64,000 nucleotides of DNA from Denitrovibrio sp. (GTDB lineage Bacteria > Chrysiogenota > Deferribacteres > Deferribacterales > Geovibrionaceae): positions 62,001 through 126,000 of the forward strand of contig PKTN01000004.1 in NCBI GenBank assembly GCA_002869185.1, written 5' to 3'. The notes under the pieces are model-generated. The model was not told the DNA's origin. It did not search any database and was given only the letters and a program-made list of their open reading frames with translations. The translations under genes and the position numbers were made by a program. Every line of letters starts with the position of its first letter. Within the stretch, counting starts at the first letter, position 1. Of this stretch, positions 38,549 through 46,912 are shown in pieces.

Positions 38549-40000
38549 ATGAATAACACGTTCCCAGATAATATTGCAGATTGTCACCAAAATATAGAGA
38601 TCCTCCAACAAGACATTAGGATGCTTAAAGAAGCCTACGATGAACTTCTAGAATACCATGATAAGAAACAATTCATAATGGACGACGCCAAACTTGGTGA
38701 GTTTGAGATGGACACCAATAGCGTCATAACGAAGGTTAGCAAGGGCTTTGAAAATCTACTTGGTTATTCTCAGAAAGAGATGCTTGGAATGACCTTTTAT
38801 GATCTTCTCGCTGAAGGTGAAGAAGTCCATACTAAAAGTTATGCGATGTTTAAACGTACTGGCGTAGTAAAGAATCTTGAATGGAAGATGAAGAAGAAGA
38901 CTGGTGAAAAGATTGTCCTGACGCTTTGTGGTAGAGCGGTGTATGACGATAATAATGTTTTTCTGGCCGCCAGAGGTTTAGTCGCTGATATTACAGAAAA
39001 AATAGAGACATCTAATGCCCTTCGTATGGTAGAGAGAGAGAAAGCTATCATTATGGATGTTATGAGTGATAGCATTATTTATTACGACACTGAAATGAGA
39101 GTCATCTGGGGAAACAAGATGGCGTCGTTAATGTCTGGAATACCTGCCGATGAGCTACCTGGAAAGCAGTGTTTTGAATTGTGTCATAAAGAGAATAACT
39201 TTTGAAATGGTTGTCCTCTTGGGAACCCTGTAGATACAAAGAGAATGCAGTCTGGTGAGGTCAAAGCTGGAAAAATGTTATTTTTTATCATGACATATCC
39301 TGTTTTGGATGAATCTGGTGAATTTATTGGACTTGTTCAGGTTATAAGAGATATTACTGAGCAGAAATACCTCGAAAGAGAAATTCTGGACATCTCCACC
39401 AGAGAACGCAAAGAGATAGGTAATGAACTTCATGATGGTTTGGGGCAGATATTGACCGGTATCTCTTTTATGGCAAACGCATTAAATAGCAAATTGAAAA
39501 ATGAGGTTACCCAGATCGCTCCGATAGTGAACAATATAGAATATCAATCAAAGAAAGCTCTTGCAATGATGCGTGGGATCATAAATGGACTCTGTCCTGT
39601 AAATGAAGATCCACGTGGGCTTATGTCAGCGCTGGAACGTATGGCTAATGATGTCACATCTATCTATGGCATAAGTTGTGAATACAATTGTTTAGAATCA
39701 GTTTCAATAGATAATTATGAAATCTCAAATAACCTTTTCTTTATTGCTCAGGAATCAGTATCTAATGCGGTGAAGCATAGTAAATGTAAATCTATTACCA
39801 TCTGTTTAAAAAAACAAAGGGACAAATTCCACATGGAGATAAAGGATGATGGTATAGGGCTTCCAGAGGAGCCAATATCCTCATTTTGTAGAGGCTTAAA
39901 AATAATGAAATATAGAGCTTCCATAATTGGAGCAGATATAGAATATGTTTCAGTAAAAGGAGAGGGTACATCAATTATTGTTTTAATGAGTGATATTTAA
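38549..40000 (+). CDS. PAS-PAS NarX/DegS-type histidine kinase with TGA (probable selenocysteine) in a CxxCP motif
   Basis: ATG 38549 has AGGAG upstream. The ~483-residue protein has a short coiled coil, PAS 1 (residues ~45-155), PAS 2 (~165-285) and a HisKA_3/HATPase module (ERKEIGNELHDGLGQ with the phospho-acceptor His near residue 296; FIAQESVSNAVKH; DDGIGLP). Codon 219 is TGA (39203-39205). The surrounding sequence reads CFELCHKENNF-TGA-NGCPLG, and in this PAS family the consensus is C-[YF]-E-x-x-H-x(4)-[PF]-C-x-x-C-P, so the TGA falls exactly on the first Cys of CxxCP. Sec insertion is therefore likely. A 5-bp stem (39216-39243) starts 10 nt downstream but is not a convincing SECIS. No membrane helices: a cytosolic redox or ligand sensor, probably paired with the regulator at 43698. 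Confidence 0.8.
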
Positions 40001-40033
40001 ACGATTAACTCACTCAAATACAGTCACGGTTTA

Positions 40034-40049
40034 TAGGTAATTTTACTGA
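40034..40049. promoter_or_regulatory. Degenerate operator upstream of the flavoprotein gene
   Basis: TAGGTAATTTTACTGA matches the left half and centre of the palindromes at 38407 and 43514; a further GTAGGTA half-site follows at about 40055. It lies ~170 bp before the flavoprotein start. Confidence 0.35.
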
Positions 40050-40216
40050 TTGACTGTAGGTATCACTCTGTTTCCTCTTCAAATATCTCTTATATCTAAT
40101 AAGTAAATCCTACTTGATTCTACGGTAGTCCCTCCAATAGTTATCCATAGTCATCCTCATTATAATTAGTCATAAGCACCAATCATACAGTTTGGTGGAT
40201 CATTATGGAGGATATA

Positions 40217-41755
40217 ATGCAAAGTATTATTAAAAAACTTTTCGTTTCAACTGTCTTCGCTGCACTAGCTATTTTTGCTGTGTCAGCACATGCAAAAGAC
40301 AGAGTTTACAACACAGATGTTGTTGTTGTAGGAGTTGGCGGTGCTGGTGTATCAGAAGCTGTTTCAGCAGCAGAATCTGGGGCTAAGGTTATAGCTCTTG
40401 AAAAACAGTCTATCGCAGGCTGTAGTTCAAACTTCGCAGAAGGTCTTTTCGCTGTTCAGACGGAAGAGCAAAGAAAGCTTTTTGTTGATCTGACTGCCGA
40501 AGAGGTTTTCAAAAAATCTATGGAAATCAATAGAGGTTACAGAGTTAACCCTGCACTCGTTATGACTTATATCAAAGAGTCTACAAACACTATCAAGTGG
40601 CTTAAAGATGAAGGTGTAAAATTCGAAGTCTTTAGAATGTCAGCCGAAGAACCACAAACTTGGCACCTTGTAAAAGACTATAAAGGTGCTCATCATGGTG
40701 CTGCACTTATTACCAGAATGGTAGAAAGAGCAGAAGAGCTTGGTGTTAAGATTATGTATAACACTCCTGGTAAAAAACTTATCGTTAAAAACGGTGTAGT
40801 AAAAGGTGTGGAAGCTGTTGATAAAAGAGGTAACAAAGTTATCATCAATGCTAAGGCTGTAATCGTCGCTACTGGCGGATTTGGCGACAGTAAAGAGAAG
40901 ATTGACAACTGGACACCATATAACTCTAAAGAAGTTGAGCAGCTGATCCCACTTGGTAAAACAGGTGATGGTCTCGAAATGATGGCTGAGGATGCAGGTG
41001 CAGAGCTTGTTGGTCTTGGTCTTATGCTTCACCCTGCTATCCATGACAAATACCTCCCACCTATGGGTGACACTCTTGGTATGACATGGGAACCTAACCT
41101 CTGGGTTAACAAATATGGCGAAAGAGTTATTGATGAAACAATAGTACATAACTTCTCTATCGCAGGTCACGTTATCGAAGCACAGCGTGATGCTTACGTT
41201 TGGTCTGTTTTTGACGAAAACACAGTTAAACTCCTTGAGACTGAGGGTGCAAGAACTGGACTTGGTGTTCTCATCCCTGTCGGAACAAAATTTACAAAAA
41301 TCAGAACAGAAATCAAAGATGCTGTAGCTGCAGGAAGTAAAAGAGTAGCTTACGCAAATAGTCTCGAAGAACTTTCAAAAAAAATTGGAACTGACGTAAA
41401 AAAACTTAAAGCGTCTGTAAAACAATACAACGAAATAGCAACTAAGCATAAAGACGAGATGTTTGGTAGAAAAGCTGAAACTGTTATCCCAATTAATAAT
41501 CCAACTTACTACGCTGTAAGAGTTCAGCCTACATTCTTCACAACACTTGGTGGAGCGGCTGTAACTACTGACTTCGAAGTAAGAAATGATAAAGACGAAA
41601 TCATCAAAGGACTATACGCAGCAGGTTGTGACGCTGGTGGTCAATACGGAAGGACATACACTCTCTGGGCTTCTGGTTCAGCATACTCTTTCGCAGCAAC
41701 ATCAGGACGTATCTCTGGTGTAAACGCAACAAACTATGCAAAAAACGCAAAATAG
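40217..41755 (+). CDS. Periplasmic fumarate-reductase-like flavoprotein (FAD-dependent enoate reductase)
   Basis: The true start is ATG 40217, preceded by TGGAGG. A Sec signal peptide (FAALAIFAVSAHA) precedes the FAD-binding fold VVVVGVGGAGVSEAVSAAES at about residues 36-55, and GGFG plus GLYAAGCDAGGQYGRTYTLW are present. The 512-residue enzyme has the flavin and capping domains of FccA, UrdA and methacrylate reductase but no haem domain. Two fumarate-reductase landmarks differ: the usual H-T-x-GG reads FFTTLGGAAV, and the usual GANRLGGNA reads GRTYTLWASGSA, so the substrate is probably not fumarate. Electrons likely come from the cytochrome encoded at 42741. The outer-membrane gene starts 9 bp downstream. 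Confidence 0.8.
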   Translation: MQSIIKKLFVSTVFAALAIFAVSAHAKDRVYNTDVVVVGVGGAGVSEAVSAAESGAKVIALEKQSIAGCSSNFAEGLFAVQTEEQRKLFVDLTAEEVFKKSMEINRGYRVNPALVMTYIKESTNTIKWLKDEGVKFEVFRMSAEEPQTWHLVKDYKGAHHGAALITRMVERAEELGVKIMYNTPGKKLIVKNGVVKGVEAVDKRGNKVIINAKAVIVATGGFGDSKEKIDNWTPYNSKEVEQLIPLGKTGDGLEMMAEDAGAELVGLGLMLHPAIHDKYLPPMGDTLGMTWEPNLWVNKYGERVIDETIVHNFSIAGHVIEAQRDAYVWSVFDENTVKLLETEGARTGLGVLIPVGTKFTKIRTEIKDAVAAGSKRVAYANSLEELSKKIGTDVKKLKASVKQYNEIATKHKDEMFGRKAETVIPINNPTYYAVRVQPTFFTTLGGAAVTTDFEVRNDKDEIIKGLYAAGCDAGGQYGRTYTLWASGSAYSFAATSGRISGVNATNYAKNAK

Positions 41756-41764
41756 GAGACTAAA

Positions 41765-42658
41765 ATGACTGTATTTAGAAAAATAGCTTTGGTTTTTGCT
41801 CTCTCAATTTTTGCAATGATAAGCACTATGGGTGCTTTTGCAAGTGAAGGTGGCGGAAGTTCTTACCCTAACGGTGCTGAAGCTGTTATGGCTGGCGCTG
41901 TACCACCTCCGGGATTCTATTTTGTCAACTATACCAACTATTATACTTCCGAAAAACTCGTAAATAATAGTGGAGATGAAGTACCAGTAAACTTAAAGCT
42001 TGATGTATTAGCTAACGTTTTCAGATTTGTTTACACAACAGATAAAAAGCTGCTTGGAGGTTTCATCACAGTTCAAACACTTATACCTGTCCTTCTTGAT
42101 ATGGAAATTGAGATTGCAGGAATGAAAGGGGACAACTCAGGACTTGGTGACATCACTTTAGGCACAGTAGTGGCATGGCACTCCAAAAACTGGCACTCAG
42201 CAGTAGGGCTGGACATAACAGTGCCTACAGGCAAATACGACAAAGATGACCTCATCAACCCAGGTCGTAACTACTATAACATCGAACCTGTACTTGGATA
42301 CACATACATTACTGATGGCGGCTACGAAGCTTCTATAAAAGCTATGTATGACTTCAATACAGAGAATGATGATACTAACTACCAAACTGGTCAAGAATTC
42401 CACTTCGATTACCATGCAGGTTATCACTTCGGAAACTGGGTAGCAGGTCTTGGTGGTTACTACTACAAGCAAATTACAGACGATGAGCTAAACGGAGCAA
42501 AAGTTATAGATAATAAAGGGCAAGTATTAGGTTACGGTCCTGCTGTTAAATATCAATACAAGAACATGAGCTTCACAGCTAAATATCAGAAAGAGACAAT
42601 GGTGAGAAACAGAACAGAAGGTGACAAATTCTGGCTGAAATTCATATATGCATTCTGA
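41765..42658 (+). CDS. Outer-membrane beta-barrel of the phenol-degradation/SphA transporter family
   Basis: The 297-residue protein has a signal peptide ending MGAFA, then alternating amphipathic strands with aromatic girdles (YFVNYTNYYTSEKL, GLDITVPTGKYD, NYYNIEPVLGYTYI, KFWLKFIYAF) and a C-terminal Phe. The layout LGDITLGTVVAW...TVPTGKYDKDDLINPGRNYY matches PF13557 proteins, found with aromatic- or hydrophobic-compound metabolism. It is 9 bp downstream of the flavoprotein, so uptake of the electron acceptor is a fair guess. Confidence 0.75.
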   Translation: MTVFRKIALVFALSIFAMISTMGAFASEGGGSSYPNGAEAVMAGAVPPPGFYFVNYTNYYTSEKLVNNSGDEVPVNLKLDVLANVFRFVYTTDKKLLGGFITVQTLIPVLLDMEIEIAGMKGDNSGLGDITLGTVVAWHSKNWHSAVGLDITVPTGKYDKDDLINPGRNYYNIEPVLGYTYITDGGYEASIKAMYDFNTENDDTNYQTGQEFHFDYHAGYHFGNWVAGLGGYYYKQITDDELNGAKVIDNKGQVLGYGPAVKYQYKNMSFTAKYQKETMVRNRTEGDKFWLKFIYAF

Positions 42659-42682
42659 TTCATACCCCCTGTAGGATGATTG

Positions 42683-42705
42683 CGGCTGTCTCATGTAGGC
42701 AGCCG
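42683..42705 (+). terminator. Hairpin between barrel and cytochrome genes
   Basis: CGGCTG/CAGCCG with an 11-nt loop, followed by a mixed AT tract. It is probably a weak terminator or an mRNA-processing stem that sets cytochrome levels. Confidence 0.5.
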
Positions 42706-42740
42706 TGATTATTATAATAACGACTGATTAAGGTGAAAGA

Positions 42741-43400
42741 ATGGGTTCTACTAAATATATTATACTAGCTCTAATTTTGGCACTTACATGTAGCTTTGCT
42801 GCCAATGCTGAGGATTTTAACTTTAAATGTAGCGAGTGCCACGACTCAGCTAAAGAAGTTATTCCGGCTAAACATATCAAGAAAGACAAGTTTGAAGGTT
42901 GCTTTGCCTGCCACCAAGACGGCAAGCAGATAAAACTTAGTAAGAGAGTACACGAAGTCCATTTGGCAGATATGGGAACAGGTGTAGATACATGCTTATC
43001 ATGTCACGTGGCAGATAAAGAGGGCTACATAAGCATAGACAATAAAAATAACATCACCATAGAAGCAAGTGAAGCGGCTCCTATGTTCACAACATTATAT
43101 ACAGAGGGAACTCTCGCTAACTCTCACAAGAACGCAGGTCTATCCTGTAGCGACTGTCATACAACTTATGATTATGACGAGTTTGACAATATGGCTCCTA
43201 AGTGTAAATCATGCCATGGCGATTATCCTGAAATGGCTGAGAAGACAAAAAATCTTGATTATGAAACAAATCCACATAAATCTCATTTTCCAAATCTTGC
43301 ATGTACAAAATGCCATAGTTCCCACGGGAAGTTTACAGATTTTTGCTCTGAAAAATGCCACAAGTGGGGATTTGACTGGAAACAAAAGTTAAAAAAATAA
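42741..43400 (+). CDS. Periplasmic multihaem cytochrome c
   Basis: The 219-residue protein has a signal peptide (ILALTCSFAANA) and six CxxCH haem sites (CSECH, CFACH, CLSCH, CSDCH, CKSCH, CTKCH) plus a seventh, unusual CxxxCH (CSEKCH) near the C-terminus. It lies 82 bp after the barrel gene in the flavoprotein cluster. By analogy with the separate flavoprotein and cytochrome of Geobacter methacrylate reductase and of flavocytochrome c, it should carry electrons from the quinol pool to the flavoprotein. Similarity is highest in haem motifs, so the family (NapC/NrfH-independent tetra- to heptahaem) is uncertain. Confidence 0.85.
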   Translation: MGSTKYIILALILALTCSFAANAEDFNFKCSECHDSAKEVIPAKHIKKDKFEGCFACHQDGKQIKLSKRVHEVHLADMGTGVDTCLSCHVADKEGYISIDNKNNITIEASEAAPMFTTLYTEGTLANSHKNAGLSCSDCHTTYDYDEFDNMAPKCKSCHGDYPEMAEKTKNLDYETNPHKSHFPNLACTKCHSSHGKFTDFCSEKCHKWGFDWKQKLKK

Positions 43401-43435
43401 AAACGACCTCCTGAAAGTGCTTCATTTTTGTTTTT

Positions 43436-43471
43436 GCGGGGATGGATAACGAATACATCCCCGCTTTTTTT
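43436..43471 (+). terminator. Terminator of the flavoprotein-cytochrome cluster
   Basis: GCGGGGATG/CATCCCCGC give a 9-bp perfect stem, followed by seven T residues. Confidence 0.92.
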
Positions 43472-43513
43472 GTTAATAATTGAAAAACTTATCAGCGTCT
43501 CATAAAGTCTGTG

Positions 43514-43560
43514 TAGGTGAATTTACCTAAGTTACAGAAAGTATTCACCTAGTTTTGGTG
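43514..43560. promoter_or_regulatory. Operators upstream of the NarL-type regulator gene
   Basis: TAGGTGAATTTACCTA (43514-43529) is a 16-bp near-perfect palindrome. It is followed by a second inverted repeat, TCACC-N6-GGTGA (43545-43560). Their core is shared with sites upstream of the PAS kinase and flavoprotein genes, so autoregulation by the regulator encoded at 43698 is likely. Confidence 0.5.
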
Positions 43561-43697
43561 ATAATGTGTAAAATCTACTTTAATGACAGATATATATGTT
43601 GTTTTATGTGAGGTGGCTTAGGTTAATCAATTAGTTGTAAATATTCATGTAAATAGTATATTAAGAGTTATAGATAATATATAGGCTAGAGGGAACC

Positions 43698-44357
43698 ATG
43701 GAAAAGTACTCCGTATTTATTATTGATGATCACGCCCTTGTTAGAGAAGGGTTAGCTATGGTTGTAAATCAAGAGCCAGATATGGAAGTATGTGGCTCTG
43801 CCGATGACGGTCCCGCTGCGCTTAATATGTTGTTTAATATCGAGCCGAGTATCGCAATAGTAGACCTGTCTCTGACAACTTCTGATGGTTTAGAGGTTGT
43901 TAAGGCTATTAAAGCTAGATACCCAGATGTGTTTGTTCTTGTTCTGTCTATGCGTGAAGAGCTGGTTTTTGCTGAGAGATGTGTTCGTGCAGGAGCATCA
44001 GGCTATGTTATGAAGAGTGAAGAGCCAGCAGTTGTAATCAAGGCTCTCAGGCACATCGTGAAGGGTAAGATATATTTTAGTGAAAGGATGACAGAATATA
44101 TCCTTAATAAAGCTATGAATGTTAAGAATTGCAGCGACAAAGACGTTGTGGAGGCTCTTACAGATAGAGAATTCCAAGTTTTTCAGATGGTTGGGAATGG
44201 TTTCACATCCAAGCATATTGCAGAGAAACTTAACCTGAGCGTAAAGACTATAGATGCTTTTCGTGAGAGTATGAAACACAAATTAGGTCTTAAGAACGCA
44301 AACGAACTTTCTCAATATGCTATCAAGTGGGCACATTATCAGGACGTCATAATCTAG
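43698..44357 (+). CDS. NarL/FixJ-family response regulator
   Basis: The 219-residue protein has a receiver domain (IIDDHALVREGL; phospho-acceptor Asp in AIVDLSL near residue 56; conserved Lys in VMKSEEPA near residue 105) and a LuxR-type HTH near residues 150-210 (LTDREFQVFQMVGNGFTSKH, IAEKLNLSVKTIDAFRESMKHKLGL). It is the cognate type for the HisKA_3 kinase encoded at 38549; the two genes bracket the flavoprotein cluster they probably control. AGAGGGAACC upstream serves as ribosome binding site. Confidence 0.88.
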   Translation: MEKYSVFIIDDHALVREGLAMVVNQEPDMEVCGSADDGPAALNMLFNIEPSIAIVDLSLTTSDGLEVVKAIKARYPDVFVLVLSMREELVFAERCVRAGASGYVMKSEEPAVVIKALRHIVKGKIYFSERMTEYILNKAMNVKNCSDKDVVEALTDREFQVFQMVGNGFTSKHIAEKLNLSVKTIDAFRESMKHKLGLKNANELSQYAIKWAHYQDVII

Positions 44358-44532
44358 ATAAATAAAAGTCTAACAGACTAAAACCACTAGAGGCATATAA
44401 ACAATTTTATGCACATAATCTAAGTAAATTTTCCCCTATCATTCGGTACTTATCCCTATTACAAATGCTATTACATAATGCTACTTTAATATATACATAC
44501 CCTTTTACACATGAAGGGACACTCCAACTATT

Positions 44533-44577
44533 GGCGAAAGTATAAAATCCTAGTTTTTATGTTTTCGCCTTTTTTAT
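44533..44577 (+). terminator. Hairpin upstream of ablA
   Basis: GGCGAAA pairs with TTTCGCC, extended by TATAAA/TTTAT, and is followed by TTTTTTATTTG. It sits in the 402-bp gap between the regulator gene (ends 44357) and ablA. Apart from the abl promoter, I see nothing else there except a half-site AAGTAAATTTTCCCC near 44423. Confidence 0.6.
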
Positions 44578-44705
44578 TTGATCCATTTCTGTCTCAGAAT
44601 ATTAACTCATTTCACGTATGCCTGTTTGTCTCTTGTGGTAGTCGTTGTGCTCATTATTTTTTTGTTAAGTTTATGCATGGATATTCTATATTATTACATT
44701 GCATG

Positions 44706-44733
44706 TTGACATATTTCATATATGAAATATAAT
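44706..44733 (+). promoter_or_regulatory. abl promoter overlapped by a perfect 20-bp palindrome
   Basis: TTGACA (44706-44711) and TATAAT (44728-44733) are 16 bp apart. The spacer and edges form ATATTTCATATATGAAATAT (44711-44730), a perfect palindrome, where a bound dimeric repressor would block RNA polymerase. AAGGAG precedes ATG 44760. Confidence 0.75.
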
Positions 44734-44759
44734 CTACCATGTTGGTGTAAGGAGTAATA

Positions 44760-46076
44760 ATGAGTATTTATACTGAAACGCAGGAAAAATTAGCAAACAA
44801 GATTGATAACAATATTGATTATAAAACATGGACAGATTGGAAATGGCAGCTCAGAAACACTATAAAAACAGTACAAGGGATGTCAGAAATCCTTGGTGTT
44901 AAATTTAGTGAAGAAGAAGAAAAGATGTATCATATGGTCATTGATAAGTTCCCTTTGGCAGTAACACCTTACTACGCATCATTGATTGACAAAAACAACT
45001 ATAAGGATGACCCAGTTTTTAAGCAGGCTTTTGGTACTATGAATGAGCTTGATGTTGAAAATTACGAAATGAGTGATCCTTTGTCTGAGGAGTCTGATAG
45101 CCCAGCTAAAGGGCTTACCCATAGATATCCTGACAGAGTTTTATTAACAGTCACAGGCATGTGTTCAATGTACTGCAGACACTGTACCAGAAAACGTAAA
45201 GTAGGTGACAATGATTCAAACATGAGCCTCGAAGATCTTGAGGATGCATTTACGTATATTGAAGACCACCCAGAAGTAAGAGATGTACTTGTTTCTGGTG
45301 GAGACCCACTTATGCTAAGTGATCGAAAATTAAAAATGATACTTGATAGGATATCATCTATTGAACATGTTGAAGTGATCCGTATTGGGACTAGAATGCC
45401 AGTTGTATTGCCTTACAGGATTACCGACGAACTTGTAGAGATGCTCGGTCAGTACGATAATTTGTGGCTTAATACCCATTTCAATCACCCAAGAGAGGTT
45501 ACAGACTCTTCGAAAAAAGCTCTGAAAAAGCTATCAAAGGTTGGTATTCCGCTGGGAAATCAGTCAGTTCTACTTGCGGGTGTTAATGACTGCCCTTATA
45601 TCATGAAGTCTCTTGTTCATATGCTTACTAAAAATAGGGTAAGACCATACTATCTCTATCAGTGTGACCTCGCTGAAGGACTATCTCACTTTAGAACTCC
45701 AATAAGTAAAGGTATAGAAATTATTGAGTCTCTGCGTGGTCATACAAGCGGTTTCGCTGTACCTGTTTATGTTGTGGATGCACCTGGCGGTGGCGGTAAA
45801 ATCCCTCTTAACCCTAACTATATAGTTACATGGGCAACCAATAAAGTAATCCTACGTAACTACGAAGGTATTATATGTACATATAAAGAACCAGACAGTT
45901 ATGAACCTATATTTTGTGACAGAGACTGTGATGAATGTACTCTTGAGCTTAATTTATCACCGGAGGAGTATGTACCTGAGATAGGTATAGAAAAGCTTAT
46001 ATGTGACAATAATACAGAAACTACACTCACCCCAAGTTGTAACGAGAGGCAGATAAGGAGGAGTGATGATGGATAA
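44760..46076 (+). CDS. ablA: Lysine 2,3-aminomutase
   Basis: A radical-SAM, PLP-dependent enzyme that converts L-lysine to L-beta-lysine. The CSMYCRHC cluster motif is at about residues 134-141 and RKRKVG follows. DVLVSGGDPLML near residue 178 and the PLP-Lys region VVDAPGGGGKIPL near residue 340 are intact. The 438-residue length is normal. A C-terminal Cys-rich segment (CDRDCDECTLEL) is also typical. It overlaps ablB by 8 bp; together they make N(epsilon)-acetyl-beta-lysine, a compatible solute. Confidence 0.95.
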   Translation: MSIYTETQEKLANKIDNNIDYKTWTDWKWQLRNTIKTVQGMSEILGVKFSEEEEKMYHMVIDKFPLAVTPYYASLIDKNNYKDDPVFKQAFGTMNELDVENYEMSDPLSEESDSPAKGLTHRYPDRVLLTVTGMCSMYCRHCTRKRKVGDNDSNMSLEDLEDAFTYIEDHPEVRDVLVSGGDPLMLSDRKLKMILDRISSIEHVEVIRIGTRMPVVLPYRITDELVEMLGQYDNLWLNTHFNHPREVTDSSKKALKKLSKVGIPLGNQSVLLAGVNDCPYIMKSLVHMLTKNRVRPYYLYQCDLAEGLSHFRTPISKGIEIIESLRGHTSGFAVPVYVVDAPGGGGKIPLNPNYIVTWATNKVILRNYEGIICTYKEPDSYEPIFCDRDCDECTLELNLSPEEYVPEIGIEKLICDNNTETTLTPSCNERQIRRSDDG

Positions 46077-46884
46077 GTTTACTACTATAAATAACTCGAC
46101 AGTTCACCACGGTAACCATAACAAACGAGCATACATAACTAGTTTTTGTGATGATAGTGGAGAAAGCACTATAAAAGCAGTTGAAGGTATGGCAGAAGAG
46201 AATAACTATGAAAAAATTGTGGCTAAGATAAATTCGAACTCTAGAGTTTTGTTTGAAAATTGTGGATATAATATAGAAGCTTCTTTCCCTACTAGTGAAG
46301 ATAGATATTTCTTCATGTCTAAATTTCTGGATGATGAACGAGCTGAATGCGCAAGTTCAAAGAGTATTGAAAAGGTTATAAATAAAGCGAAGGAGTATAC
46401 TCTAAGCGAAATTGAGTGCAATAATCACAATATTTCAAAGCTAAGCAAAGAGCATATCCCTGACATAATTAAAATTTACGACAATGTGTTTGCTACATAC
46501 CCTTTTCCTATTCATGATAAAACGTTTATTTCAAATTCCATGGATTCCGATACTCACTATTATGGAGTGTTTAATGATTCAAATCTAGTCGCTGTTTCAA
46601 GTGCAGAGATTTGTAGAAAGAGCAGAACATCTGAGATGACTGATTTTGCAACACTGCCAGAGTACAGGGGGATGGGTTTTGCATCATCTCTGCTTATGGC
46701 TATGGAAGGAGATTTAAAGGGGAGCGAAATTAGCACATTTTTTACAATAGCTAGAGCCGTCTCTTTTGGCATGAATATCACTTTTTCAAAGGCTGGCTAC
46801 AGCTTTGGCGGCACTTTGATCAAAAATACTAATATAAGTGGCAATATAGAGAGCATGAATGTCTGGTTCAAGCAGAACGCATGA
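46069..46884 (+). CDS. ablB: Beta-lysine N6-acetyltransferase
   Basis: The GNAT-family enzyme acetylates beta-lysine, the second step of N(epsilon)-acetyl-beta-lysine osmolyte synthesis. AGGAGG is at 46056-46061; I choose ATG 46069, with ATG 46066 and GTG 46063 as alternatives. The C-terminal GNAT domain shows the acetyl-CoA motif TLPEYRGMGFASSLL near residue 200. Pairing and overlap with ablA make the assignment firm. Confidence 0.92.
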   Translation: MDKFTTINNSTVHHGNHNKRAYITSFCDDSGESTIKAVEGMAEENNYEKIVAKINSNSRVLFENCGYNIEASFPTSEDRYFFMSKFLDDERAECASSKSIEKVINKAKEYTLSEIECNNHNISKLSKEHIPDIIKIYDNVFATYPFPIHDKTFISNSMDSDTHYYGVFNDSNLVAVSSAEICRKSRTSEMTDFATLPEYRGMGFASSLLMAMEGDLKGSEISTFFTIARAVSFGMNITFSKAGYSFGGTLIKNTNISGNIESMNVWFKQNA

Positions 46885-46912
46885 ATGTTGCTTTATAACA
46901 GATAGGTTGAAA

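Noticed and set aside
39206-39260. A clear bacterial SECIS element behind the PAS-kinase TGA
   Set aside because: Only a 5-bp stem (CTCTT/AAGAG) with an 18-nt loop could be drawn by eye; that is too weak to call, so it is reported only as a weak hint.
44511-44732. A 73-codon open frame between the NarL regulator and ablA
   Set aside because: It runs across a terminator hairpin and the abl promoter, lacks a ribosome site, and has Phe/Cys-rich composition typical of AT-rich noncoding DNA.
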